Below the pieces are notes generated by a model that had not been told where the DNA came from, made no database searches, and saw nothing but the letters and a program-made list of their open reading frames with translations. A stretch of DNA of 64,000 nt, taken from the NCBI GenBank assembly GCA_034766995.1, contig CM068314.1:21571126-21635125 (forward strand), given 5' to 3'. Made by a program: the position numbers and the translations under genes. Shown piece by piece: positions 40,933-51,389 of this stretch (within the stretch, counting starts at the first letter, position 1; every line of letters begins with the position of its first letter). Source of the DNA: Acanthacorydalis orientalis (Eukaryota; Arthropoda; Insecta; Megaloptera; Corydalidae).

Positions 40933-43900
40933 TTTACTACGAACTAATCGAATTGTAGATCTTTTTTGTTAAAATGGAAATGACATATTAGTTTGTTTTT
41001 AATAGAAAAACGAAAAAAATTCTTTTTCTAGTCGGTCAAAATATCGAAATCGATGGTAAAAAGCTTACATATTTATCATCTAGGCCAATACAAGAGAAGA
41101 ATAGATGCATGGAAATTGAAAGATATAATTATAAGAGTGAAACTATTATTTGCAACCATGATCATATTTATTTTCATAAATGAAAAATATCCCATACAAC
41201 ATTAAAATATCTATAAAGAAAATAAGTAATTGAATCTTTTTTATTTGATTTTTTATAACATTAACATCATTTTCAGACAGCAATCGCAGACATTTCTTTC
41301 ATAAATTCTATACCTGTTATATGAATATTTATGGTGTGAGAGATATTTATTATATTGTAAAAAAGCATAAACCATAAAATAATTTATAATTTAACAAATC
41401 ATCGTTATTGTCTTCAATTAAACCATACAAAAAAATTAAATATAATCATTAAAAGCGTCCTACATGTACTTATCAGAAATCTATTGTTAAACGCAATCAA
41501 ATAATATAAAATTAGCTAAATAATATAAATTATTAGTGTTTAAAATTTTAAATTGTTCTTCGATAAGTAAAAATAATTTTTATTCAATAAATTTTAATGT
41601 TATTCATTGTCAGATATGTTTAATTTTATCTCAATTGATTTTCACTCGAATAAGCATAATATCAATCAACATATATAAATGTAATCATATTTATATAAAT
41701 TTTCATATACATTTAATTAAAATTTGTTTTCAATAATTATTAAATGAAAATATATAAATTCCAATGAATGGCGTTCGATTAGTAATTTAAATATAAAATG
41801 AAAGTTTAATTTTTGTCAAAATAATCTTACAATTAACAAAATATTAATTTTATATAATATCTATATGACTAACCTTTTTTCGTATAATATTATTATTTCT
41901 AATTTTTCTTAATTTATGTACCATACGACATACTTCGTTACTCTGAAATAAAAAGAATATTTATATATATATTTTCTTATTATTTAATTCAATTCTAACA
42001 TAAAATATAAAACTTTTAAGTTAAATAATTTTTTTTCCAAAAAGCAAGCATAGTTTTTTAAAAAAAATATATATACAATATGAAAATAAAAGAAGATAAA
42101 TATCTATACATCTTTTATAAAACTCTGTTTTTGAGCCAAGAATTAATCAATAATAAATACGTTTTTTTCCAAGATTAATTTCCTTCCTGGTCTTATTGGA
42201 ACTAAAAAAATAAAAACCGAGAATATTTTCTTAGTATTCTGAACACTAATTTCCAAAGTCTTCGTTTTACTGAAAGAATAGTCACTAGGTAAACTCTGTG
42301 ACTATACTATAGAAGCAGAATGGCAAGAAAAGATTCAGTAAACTCAAAGGGAATAAAATTGTCTACAAGATTGGAGAATGACCCACACCGTCAAACTAAA
42401 TGTGACCAGTTCAATATTTTAACTGACAAAGAGAGAATGTTAGATAAAAGCTCGAACTTGAAATAGTGTGTTTTTAAATAGCAACTAACTTACTTGCATT
42501 GAAACTAGGAACGGGGTACGATCTTACAAAAAAAGACTTGTTTGCATATACTTGTTAAATTTAATATAGTTTTTTAAGAAAATAGAAATTAGTATAATAT
42601 TTTCTTAAACAAGAGACATGCTCAAGAATGCATATACATAATAGTCTCCATTTGAAAGAGCACTTTTTGTGCATCAATCTTGGCCGTTTTTGTTTCATCT
42701 CTACTTTCAAACGGTTCAATAATGTTGCATAATAGGTTCCTATTATCGTTTTTCCCTTCGTTAAGAAATCAATCACGATGATTCATTGCGACTTCTAAAA
42801 AACAGGGGCCATCACTTTCTCAGCCGACAAAACGGTGTTAGGTGCACTTTAACCAGTCTTTGTCGACTGCTTTGAGTACTGCTTCGACTAAGATATATAG
42901 TAGTGGATTCATATTTCATCCATGTGATGAATCGACGCAAAAAGGCCTGCGGATTGCGATTAAATATCACCAAACACTGGGTGAAAATATCTTTTCGTAA
43001 GCGTTTTTGGTTGACAGTCAACAATCGCGGCATCCATCGCGCACACAACTTTTTCTTATGCAATTTTTAGTGCAGGATATTGTGCACTCCTTCAGTAGAA
43101 ATGTCTACAGTCTCAGAAATCTTACGTATTTTCACTCGGCGGTTTTCCATAACGATACCAGGGATTTTTTCAATAATATCCTTCATGGTATCCTTAATCG
43201 GGCGTCCAATGCGTATTTCATCTTCAGTGCATGTTCGGCCATGTTAAAACTCATTTATCTAGAAAAAGAGTCTTCAACGCTGGTGCAGAGTCCCCATAAA
43301 CTTCACCCAACTCCGCTTTAATCGGGCGGCCGTCCACTTTTTCAACTAAAATTGTATCACTGCACAGAACTCGTTTTTTCCTTTTTACAGCAACTGCTAT
43401 AATGCTCGCTTCAAACATTTGTAGAACGTGAACGAATCCTCGCTTCTGGTTGAAATTTTGCCTATGCTAGTTTAATAAGAGACACTTGATAGCCGTGACT
43501 TTACCAAATGAAAGGTAGCGCCATCACATAGAAATTTATCAAACTTATTAAACGACCCTCGTATATGATATTAAAAATGAAAATACCTTTCCCAAAAAAT
43601 AAAAATAATATTCAATAATAAAAACTGTATTTTCAACATATATCTTTTTAATTAATTGCAAATTTCTAAAATACAATAGATATTAAATTCTCCAATGTTG
43701 TAAACAAAAATTTGAAGTAATTTTTAAATTGTGGCAGTGTATATAAACTTATATTTTTTGATTAAAAAAGCTTAAATTTATTTCAAAACTATTTAAAAAA
43801 TCGTTACGCATTTTTTTAATTACAAATACTCCCACAGTCTTATACACTTTGTTTAGATATATGAGAGATTGTTTTGAATGTGACAACCTATTTTTTTAAA

Positions 43901-45211
43901 TTTAAAATATCAATTAAGAGAAATAATAAGAATTAACTCTTTTTACTTTTCTACACAAACTCTTTTCCAAATTAAAAATCCTTATTAAACACAATTATTC
44001 TACTCTATATAAAAATGAAAGTAAAAATTAAATGTTGAATTTTTTACTAATAAGGTTATGGAATAAATTGGTTTTTTAATACAAATAATAAAAATTATTT
44101 TCTATTAAATATAGAAATGAATTCTATTTTTAAAATTAACATTTTTTTAAATATAATAAAGTATTTTTTTATTTCTTATTTAAAAAGTAATATATAAATA
44201 TTTATAATTTTTTATAAGTAAAAAATATATAATATTAAATATTATAAAAATACTTACTTCATTCTCAATTTTACTGCATATGTAAATCATAAAATTTAAA
44301 ATTATAAAATGTAAAAATATCCAAAATAAATTTGATTGAATTAAATAAATATTAAAATCAATTTTAGCAATCACAAAACTAAATGCACTCGTATATAATT
44401 CCCATAAATTAACTAGTATTGCAACATAAATTAATATAATTTGATGTATTATACTTAAACTAAAACACGAATTCACTTCTACAGATATTTCATATAATTT
44501 ATCATAAACGTAGCTAATTTCATTAAATATTTTATATTTCAAATGATTGTTGTTTGAGTTTATGTGCATAATCCTCCTCGAACCAAACGAATTCTTACAA
44601 ATAAATCTGTTTAAGATGATGTTTAAAATTGCGTATCTTTCGCTAACAATTAATAAATGTGTACAGAAATTGAAATTCATTACAAGACTTATTGCTTCAC
44701 TTGACGTATATATAAACCAGAGGAAAAGTTTAAAACCAATGCCACTTCCAACTTGGAAAACAATATCCGATGAAATTAAAACCAATAAGTATACCAAATA
44801 ACAAATAAATAGTTTCTTAAACAAGTTTTTCGATTTATCATACGATATTTGTATATTTAAATTATTACTTAAATACAAATCAACATCGAAAATTGTTTCA
44901 ACTATTTTACAATATCGTTTTTGATTGAAACATACCGCAACAAATATCATTATTATTCCAACAAAATCGTATAAGATTCGTAATTTATTTGTTAACACTG
45001 TTATACTAGATCCAAAAACATATCCAACCAGATCCATTTCTTGCATAGCGTAATATAAAACTAAAGCGTAGAAAGGAATACGGATACACGTTAAAATAAT
45101 ACCAGTTATAGAAAATTGACATTTTCCATTATTTTTGATAATGTACGGTGCAAGGCCAAACATTTTTAAAGTTATATAAAGAATTAATATTGAATCATTA
45201 AATTTATGCAT
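38382..45211 (-). CDS. Gustatory receptor A, four-exon gene, complete
   Basis: Insect chemoreceptor of the 7TM gustatory receptor family, expected to be a ligand-gated cation channel subunit in chemosensory neuron membranes with its N-terminus inside the cell. The proposed CDS joins 45211-44258, 41942-41874, 39548-39459 and 38438-38382, giving 318+23+30+18 = 389 residues, a normal GR length. All introns are GT-AG and phase 0. FGLAPYII (about residues 18-25) is the usual GR N-terminal motif. Exon 2 holds MVHKL, exon 3 holds SLQLYHQKIKFTACG, and exon 4 ends TTSFLFIIFQIKSL. The family signature TYhhhhhQF is changed to SFLFIIFQI, keeping only Q. A Hsmar1-like mariner and a 48-codon frame lie in intron 1, and (TA)n arrays fill the others. 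It is the most divergent of the five receptors here and has its own C-terminal exons. The ligand is unknown. Confidence 0.85.
39030..39424. repeat. (TA)n/(TG)n arrays in GR-A intron 3
   Basis: Pure TA at 39030-39088 and a mixed TA/TATG array at 39326-39424, which abuts the exon 3 donor region. Confidence 0.93.
39459..39548 (-). CDS. GR gene A exon 3 (SLQLYHQKIKFTACG)
   Basis: A 90-nt phase-0 exon with acceptor TTTCATTCAG and donor TCG|GTACGT. It encodes the highly recognisable GR block SLQLYHQKIKFTACGLFNLD followed by FTLTFS. In related receptors this is the loop and start of the seventh membrane segment. The open frame continues past the donor into a (TA)n array, giving a misleading YIYIY tail. 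Confidence 0.88.
39906..40080 (+). other. Unexplained coding-like stretch in GR-A intron 2
   Basis: The plus-strand frame reads MLLDVLVYLLDLSRFKEEGS and ends at the (TA)n array near 40080. It has mixed composition with few AT-only codons, but no recognisable domain. It is antisense to the receptor gene and could be the relic of a transposon. Confidence 0.25.
40078..40125. repeat. (TA)n microsatellite in GR-A intron 2
   Basis: About 42 bp of TA repeat, followed by GAGAAAGAGAGAG. Confidence 0.93.
40849..40930. repeat. (TA)n microsatellite in GR-A intron 2
   Basis: Starts GTATGTATG, then about 75 bp TA repeat. A 20-bp array also lies at 40538-40557. Confidence 0.93.
41874..41942 (-). CDS. GR gene A exon 2
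   Basis: A 69-nt phase-0 exon reading SNEVCRMVHKLRKIRNNN and onward. Acceptor TTTATTTCAG lies just before position 41942 and donor AAG|GTTAGT follows position 41874. It corresponds to the short 'A-N-x-x-x-x-I-H-K' exon of insect GRs, in the intracellular loop before the last membrane segment. It is too short for standard ORF finding. Confidence 0.8.
42320..42466 (+). CDS. 48-codon open frame of unknown status in GR-A intron 1
   Basis: ATG to TAG encoding MARKDSVNSKGIKLSTRLEN and 28 more polar residues. The composition is much less AT-driven than the surroundings and it is antisense to the receptor gene. I recognise no domain. It may be a transposon remnant or chance. Confidence 0.2.
   Translation: MARKDSVNSKGIKLSTRLENDPHRQTKCDQFNILTDKERMLDKSSNLK
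42650..43562 (-). mobile_element. Mariner, Hsmar1/SETMAR-like, 3' truncated, in GR-A intron 1
   Basis: The 5' end starts after TA at 43563 with CGAGGGTCGTTTAATAAGTT. The transposase fragments in order are a decayed HTH region (FIEK-like, VDGRPIKAELGEVYG), then IRKISETVDISTEGVHNIL, HKKKLCARWMPRLLTVNQKR, NPQAFLRRFITWMKYEST and FLTKGKTIIGTYYATLL. Homology stops after RPRLMHKKCSF, just before the HHDNAPxH block, so the catalytic C-terminus is gone. It lies in the same orientation as the host receptor gene, inside intron 1. Confidence 0.85.
44258..45211 (-). CDS. GR gene A exon 1 (N-terminal and most membrane segments)
   Basis: Large first exon of 318 codons starting at the ATG at 45211, which sits just before FGLAPYII, so the start is credible. 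It carries repeated hydrophobic stretches consistent with about six membrane segments. The end is set by the donor GAA|GTAAGT (GT at 44257-44256). Reading through would add 25 low-complexity residues to a stop at 44180, so the open frame overruns the exon. The residues before the junction are SKIENE. Confidence 0.88.
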
Positions 45212-45785
45212 GATTTGAATTTATTTATTATTATATTTTTCCGCATAAACTACTAGTAACATAACTTGTAATTTTTATTTTAGATGATTAATAACTAAAT
45301 TAAAAACTACTTGTATCCCCGATTATATTAAAATATTACGATGGATTGCATAAAAACTAAAAAGAAATAATTCTCATTATACTGTCAGTGTGTTACTATA
45401 AATTTATTACGAAGTTGTTAATGTATTTCCTGTGACAAAAAATCAATACAGACAAAATGTTTTCTATTATTCTTTCTATATTATCTTTAATATGCATTCA
45501 TGTATTCTAAAGAAAATACCACGATAAAATCATAATATGAAGTAAACATTTTAACATCTAAACACTTTTTGTGATTAAACGTTTTCACAATTGTTTTGTT
45601 CTTCTTTCATTTGAACAATAATTATATGCATTGAATTTCCTTTTTTCGATTAATTTAAATTCTCTTTATGGACTAGAATGTTAAATTAATTTTAATGATC
45701 TTATTTTTATTATTAATCGGACATTTTGATTACATTTGAGTAAAAACATATTTATTTTTCTGTTAAATATGACAGTCTTTCGTAA

Positions 45786-45851
45786 TTATTCATTTTTTGT
45801 AGTATAAAACTGGATAAATATAATAAGATACGTTGTCACTCCAACGATGAT
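45786..45851 (-). CDS. GR gene B exon 4, TYxxxxxQF signature and stop
   Basis: Final 66-nt exon after acceptor ATTTTCTAG. It encodes IIVGVTTYLIIFIQF and YTTKNE, then TAA. TYLIIFIQF is an exact match to the family signature TYhhhhhQF, the strongest single piece of evidence for the assignment of this cluster. Confidence 0.9.
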   Translation of the reverse strand: MIVGVTTYLIIFIQFYTTKNE

Positions 45852-47532
45852 CTAGAAAATTAAGAAAGTTATTTCATTTTAGATCCTTTATAAGAAGTGT
45901 TTTAATCAAGCTTTCATTCAGGTTTTTAATTATGGGAGAATTCAAATTTCAAAGTTTTTAAAAATTGAAATGATGAATATTTTCGTGCAAAAAAATATAT
46001 ATTCGATTATCTACATAAATCTGTTATTAATATATTAAAAAAGTAGACATAATTTAATTAGAATAATATACATGTTATGGAAATAAAGGAAAAATAAGAA
46101 TAATAATTAACCCTTTGGAGCCGGGGAGGGGGAAAGGGTGATACATTTTTTTAACAAATATTTTTCGATTAATTGGGCATTCTTTTGTTGTAAACAAAAT
46201 AAAAATTGCAAATTTGTCGGTTGCAAGAAAAAAAATGTTAATTCAGATTAGCCATTAGAAATTTTACACCTATCTTATATATCGTGGAAAATCGTTGATA
46301 ATATTATAGAAAACATAAATCTCTTCATTGAAAGCATATAATTGGAGGCGAAATAATTGATTACAATTGAAAATTTGCAGAAATAAAATTACTGTTAAGT
46401 GTGGAAAATGTTGAAACAATCTTGTGCACCGTTTTGTGCATAAAACGGTGCACAAGAAAAATTTATACGAAAAAATATTACAATTTTTTTTAATAAAGTA
46501 ATTATAAATATTACTTGCAGTTTCAGTTCTATAATGTTTAGTTTTTAAAAAATTAAATGCTTATAAGTATCATAAACTGAGTTAAATTATCATTACTTAT
46601 ATCATTTGAAAAAAAGAGTTTTTATCTAAGAAATTAACATGTGAAACGAGTATTCATTTATATAAAAATGGAATTATTTAATCTAGAATAAATAAAATGG
46701 AAACTTTTTTCTTGGAATAAATTTCATTATGTCACTATTGATATATACAGTTGAGACCAGATTTAACTCGAGATCCATCAAACTAACAAAATATGTCTCA
46801 ACAGTTTCAACCGTGACAATTTATATTAAAACTGACTAATTGGATCAAGCTGAATGTAACGATAAAGTAACAAAATCAGATTTACTAATATAGAGTCAGG
46901 GTTTATAAATAAAACAGATTCTAAAATTGTGCAACTTTTATAACAATATTTAATCATAAAAAGTAAATATTTTTTATCACAAATAATGACAAACAATAAA
47001 AATATATTTACCGAATGAAAAAACATGAAGTCGACGAAAAATAGACCACATGCAGAAAATTGAACTTTCTGATGAAGTAATTGAAGTGAAAATAATTCAA
47101 GCTAAAAAAAGATCATTTTTTATAAAATTTCAATTTAAACATTACACGCATTTATCTTAATTATATAGAAAAAAAACACATATTCGCATATGTAATAAAA
47201 TAAAAAACTTCAATAAGGTCACAATAAAAACATGTAACACTTTTTCTGTTTAAACTAGCATCGTTTAGATTTTTTACACGTTTTTTACACTTGCGATTAC
47301 GCACAGATTTTCTACAACAGTCAATTTTTATGCTGACCGGTTATAGCCAATAAAATCTGGCTTCCTATTTCAACGTTTACTTTCAGATTTTATTAAACAT
47401 AAAAGTATAAATAGCAAATCTAAATAAAAAAGCCGAAATCGTAAGTACGAATAAAATTGTACATAAAGTATTAAAATTGTTTCGTATTATTGTTTCGATT
47501 ATTTTATTTATCTAATAATAATATTAGTACAT

Positions 47533-47599
<67 letters not shown>

Positions 47600-47852
47600 T
47601 ATATTAATAGAGAGAGAGCTTGAAAATTATCTAAAAAATGTTATCTAAAACACAGTTTAAAAATCTTTCATTTTTTATTTTATATATACTAGCACACAAT
47701 ATTTTTTATAATATACCTTACGTTTGACCTGTTCATGGAGTTTTTGTAATTTAATTTTATGGATGTAAACTCCAGCTTTATTTGCCTGAAAAAATAATAA
47801 AAAAATATTATAAAAATGCATTTATTTAAAGAATACATTCTTACACAGACAC

Positions 47853-47932
<80 letters not shown>

Positions 47933-49653
47933 TAAGTATGTCACACAAATAGTTTTAAAGATCCAAATTGAATAAAAAAAATATTTCCTCTTCATTTATA
48001 TTATATTTTTTTATATTCAAGGAGATAATATTTCAAACATTTACTGTGAATTTACTTAATGCTTTGCATATTTATTGATTGAATCTTCCTGTGTCTTTAG
48101 TAAAATAAAACAGACTAGTTTTTGTAAGATTATATAGAATTATTATTGTCATTATAAGGACATAATACATTCTCTCCCTTCAACAAACCTATATAGACTG
48201 TATGTATAAACTTGCAACTTGCAAACTTGTTTTCATTTTGCATTCCATATACAAATTTGCAGAACGCTTTGTGGAGTACTCTATATCTATATATAGTGAA
48301 CAAATATTCACATACACATTGATTCATGCAAATATCTATATAAACATTAACTTTTATAACGAGCTCGTTTCGTTTGGGTATACTGAATAAATTTGGTTCA
48401 TTCTGAAAACTGTAGGTATACATCGACTAACTGGTGGTAATCCTTATTTTTTAAAACAGGTAGAAGTGATACAAATACCTACATCGTAATTAGATTACTC
48501 TTTTTTTAAAAGATTAACTTTTTCATAATACATTACTTTTTCAATGTATAAAAATTACAGATGAAAAATGTCATTAATTTTATATATTTATTTATAAGAA
48601 ATATTAAGTGAAATCGTTCTAAATGAATACTTTATCATTTTTAGTTATATTTTCATAATATTTCTTTCAAAAACTCACCTCTTGTGTTATTGAATTCAAC
48701 ATGATAATTTGAAGTAAACATTTTGAACAAACTATATATCCCCATATATATACTTGAATGGCTCTTTGTGAAAATATAACTTCATTTTCTTCAAAACTAG
48801 TATACGCATATATTAGAATTATCAAAGCACTAACAAATCCCATAATGGTGTACGACAAAATTTCAAAATTAAATACACTATTAAATTCAAGAGAACTCTT
48901 ATACAACATTTCATACAACATAAAAATTGAATTCCAGTTTTTGATTTCATTATATAGAGTGTAGTTCAAATCAGATAATGATACTTTCAAGTACTGATTG
49001 TTAAAATAACAGATGCTATTACGCCATAAATACTTTACTTTAAACTTAATTATACACTGATTCATTAACTGAAATCGTTCTTTCAGAAGAACACCAAAGA
49101 ACACAAATATAAGGTCTGAAGTGCTTGTTAGAACCATTGTATAAATGATTAAATACAAGTCATAAACCCCCATATTATTTTTCTGAAGACGAATTACTAA
49201 ATTGTATAATAAAGTGATCAGAAATAATAAAAATGCTATTATTATACCTATTGACATTTTAAATGTTTTATCGTAATTAATTTCAATTTTCAATGAATGT
49301 ATTATTTGATCCTCTTTTATAAAACAATTAATTATTTCAATCATTTTCTTTTGATACACCAATTTTAAAAATACTATCAAAATTAATGAAGTTAGACTAA
49401 AATAATGAAAAAATAAATGTGCGAATCTTAAAACAGGTCTATCATTTATACTAAGGTTTGGATATAAGTAATTCGAAACAGGGATATATAAACAAAAACG
49501 TATTATATTAAAAACATTTAGAGATACTCTTTTATGCAGTTTTTTAATGCCATATTTATTTTTTATCGAAAATGAAGAATACCCCAATAAATTTGAAATG
49601 AAGCAAAATAATTTAATTGCACTGTACAAGTCATTACATTTTATTAAAACCAT
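45786..49653 (-). CDS. Gustatory receptor B, four-exon gene, complete
   Basis: Seven-transmembrane insect gustatory receptor. The proposed CDS joins 49653-48679, 47785-47729, 47101-47012 and 45851-45786: 325+19+30+21 = 395 residues. The N-terminal motif is LGYSSFSI (about residues 23-30). Mid-protein IFxxKMIEII-like and 'SLKIEINYDKTFK' blocks match those of C, D and E. The third exon has FSLQLLHQKVQFSACGLFF, and the last has the signature TYLIIFIQF followed by YTTKNE and a stop. All introns are phase 0. Intron 2 uses a weak donor (CAG|GTCAAA), the only reading that keeps the frame. Intron 3 contains a perfect 15-bp hairpin and a piggyBac-like terminus. Its C-terminal exons are the nearest available to first exons C, D and E upstream and may be shared with them. 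Substrate unknown. Confidence 0.87.
46108..46135 (+). mobile_element. Solo piggyBac-like terminus
   Basis: TTAA is followed by CCCTTTGGAGCCGGGGAGGG in an otherwise AT-rich intron. CCCTTTG next to TTAA is the usual start of piggyBac-superfamily ends. No matching inverted end was seen nearby, so this may be a lone end or chance. It lies in intron 3 of GR gene B. Confidence 0.35.
46421..46456. repeat. Perfect 15-bp inverted repeat, 6-nt loop
   Basis: The left arm CTTGTGCACCGTTTT (46421-46435) and right arm AAAACGGTGCACAAG (46442-46456) are exact complements around GTGCAT. It would form a stable hairpin in the pre-mRNA of GR gene B intron 3. Confidence 0.85.
47012..47101 (-). CDS. GR gene B exon 3, possibly shared with C-E
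   Basis: A 90-nt phase-0 exon, exactly as long as exon 3 of gene A. The acceptor is TTTTTTTAG and the donor TCG|GTAAAT. It encodes LELFSLQLLHQKVQFSACG followed by LFFVDFMFFHS, the conserved GR loop and start of the seventh membrane segment. Confidence 0.87.
47530..47605. repeat. (CA)n(TA)n microsatellite in GR-B intron 2-1 region
   Basis: About 75 bp, just downstream (minus sense) of exon 2 of gene B. Confidence 0.93.
47729..47785 (-). CDS. GR gene B exon 2, possibly shared with C-E
   Basis: A 57-nt exon reading ANKAGVYIHKIKLQKLHEQ after a clear TTTTTTCAG acceptor. The start matches the GR 'ANKxxxxIHK' exon. Its donor is either CAG|GTCAAA, which keeps phase 0, or seven nucleotides further on at AAAC|GTAAGG, a stronger consensus that would put the next exon into an immediate stop. 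I chose the first. Confidence 0.78.
47847..47931. repeat. (TA)n microsatellite in GR-B intron 1
   Basis: About 80 bp of TA repeat, 62 bp upstream of the exon 2 acceptor. Confidence 0.94.
48679..49653 (-). CDS. GR gene B exon 1
   Basis: First exon of 325 codons with no internal stop, ending SITQE before the donor GAG|GTGAGT. It is strongly hydrophobic with several membrane stretches. The ATG at 49653 is the first in frame and lies 22 residues before LGYSSFSI. It is proposed to splice to 47785 after an 893-nt intron. Confidence 0.87.
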
Positions 49654-49994
49654 TTCAGTTGATAAAATTCATTAATTTCTCACTAAAAAATGTAAAAATA
49701 TTGCACAAACATGAATTTACTAATAGAATTAATTCTTTTATACATCAAGATTCGACAGGTTTTCAATTTTATTCATTCATATTTTAAAGGTAGATTAATT
49801 ATATTTATAATGGGATATTTATTAGTATTCATATATATATATATAATCATATTTAATAATTCATTCTAACATATTCAGATCGCAATAAACGAAAAAAACA
49901 TTAATTTTATTTAATTGATTAATGCTTTTAGACTCAACTAGTATTTATATAAATTATTACTTGTTTAATATAATGTAAATATTTGTATAAATGC

Positions 49995-50026
<32 letters not shown>

Positions 50027-50130
50027 CGTTAGAAAGGTATTTTAATTTTTTTATACAGAGTTAAAAAATGAACAAATTGATTTAGACTTGTGGTATTCAA
50101 CAATTCATTAAAAGGATACAAAATATCTAT

Positions 50131-51375
50131 TTAGTTGATAGAAAAATAATTACGGTTTTTGTTTTCTGAATTCTAACGTTAATTTTTTGAATGAAAGTGT
50201 CATTTCATTAAGTTCATGTTAATATCACTTTAAAGTGCATTTTTCGGTCTGATTTTTTGGTAGCACCGACTTTGGTTTTATTAATTTTGCTTTAAATTGG
50301 GTTATTGAATTAAAAATAGAAAAGAAGCTGATAAGAGCAATATTTTGTATGAATTCAAAACGGGTGATAAAGCAGCAGAAACTGCTCTGGAGAACAATAA
50401 ATAAATATTGCAAATAATACAGAATTTTCTAGACAGTAACTAATATAATTGTTAAGGTAAAAGAGACAAATCTTAATGCATAATTAACAAATTCAATAAA
50501 TCCAATGATTTCATCTATTAAATTATTACTTATATGCCCATCTGAAGATTTTATTATATACGATGAACCTGATAAAATCTTTACTCACGGATAAATTAAG
50601 ATTGGTACAAACCAAGCGGTCCCTTGTAGGACCCACGTTAGTGTCAAGCGCTTACACAGAATAAACATTTCCAGGTAATAATAAAGATATATACATAAAT
50701 AATAATATACAAAATTATATAAAGATTGCACAGATGAGTAATATGTTCTTAACACTTTCACTGCTCCAATATCGAATAATAAGGTTTAGATCAGTCTGAT
50801 CATATCACTTATGCTATTAGGTAGAAAAATAATTGCAGTTTATGACTTTGAAATTCATATACGTGTTTCAATTTAGCTGGTTTTAAATGGTCCAGAACTG
50901 GTAGATGACTAGCCTCTAACTTTTGTGCACGCTCTCGGTTTATTGTGCGTCATTCTTATTCAACTAACTGCTTCATTTGGTCGTTATGAACGGACGAAGG
51001 ACGCCCGTACCCTTCTTCATCTTCAATGCTCTCATCTCCAGTATGAAATTTTTGGAACTACTATTGCATCGTACGTTCCTTAACAGTAGTCACATCAAAA
51101 GTATCGTTTATTTTACGAACAGTTTCTACTGCTCTACCAACCGTTTTGAACTCATATAAAAATGCTCTTATTCACTCATTTTCTATCTTTAATTCAATAG
51201 CCCAATTTGAAGCAAAATTAATAATAAAACTAAAGTCGATGTTATCAAAATAAAGACCGAAAAATGCACTTTAAAATGATATTAAAATAAACACGATGAA
51301 ATGATACTTTCATTGAAAAACAATAAGGTTAGTATTCAGGAAACAAAAACCGAAATTATTTTCCTACCTACCTAA
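50131..51375. mobile_element. Nested or palindromic irritans-like mariner remains between GR exons C and B
   Basis: The left end at 50131 (TTAGTTGATAGAAAAATAAT) and the right end at 51375 (read inward on the minus strand, TTAGGTAGGTAGGAAAATAA) are both mariner 5' ends. Each leads into the same untranslated leader and transposase N-terminus in opposite orientation: YEFKTGDKAAETA-like at 50345 on plus, and YEFKTVGRAVETVRKINDTF on minus near 51150. A third end (TTAGGTAGAAAAATAATTGC) at 50819 suggests that 50819-51375 is one internally deleted minus-strand copy, and that 50131-50440 is a truncated plus-strand copy. TA flanks the outer ends. Confidence 0.75.
50819..51375 (-). mobile_element. Internally deleted mariner, 557 bp, with transposase HTH
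   Basis: Inverted ends TTAGGTAGAAAAATAATTGC (50819) and TTAGGTAGGTAGGAAAATAA (minus, 51375) bound a copy that keeps the transposase start (VETVRKINDTFDVTTVKERT, then WFQKFHTGDESIEDEEG and GRPSSVHNDQ). The catalytic domain is missing. The insertion begins 14 bp into the intron following GR exon C. Confidence 0.75.
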
Positions 51376-51389
51376 TAGATTTCACTCAC

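Noticed and set aside
43007..43321. 104-codon plus-strand frame
   Set aside because: It is antisense to the Hsmar1-like mariner transposase.
44547..44801. 84-codon plus-strand frame
   Set aside because: It is antisense to GR-A exon 1, whose frame has clear family motifs.
48130..48423. 97-codon minus-strand frame within GR-B intron 1
   Set aside because: Its apparent internal repeat (CKFVYG / CKFIHT) comes from local AACTTGCAA duplication. It has no family motif and sits between well-supported exons.
50977..51159. 60-codon plus-strand frame
   Set aside because: It is antisense to the mariner transposase N-terminus.
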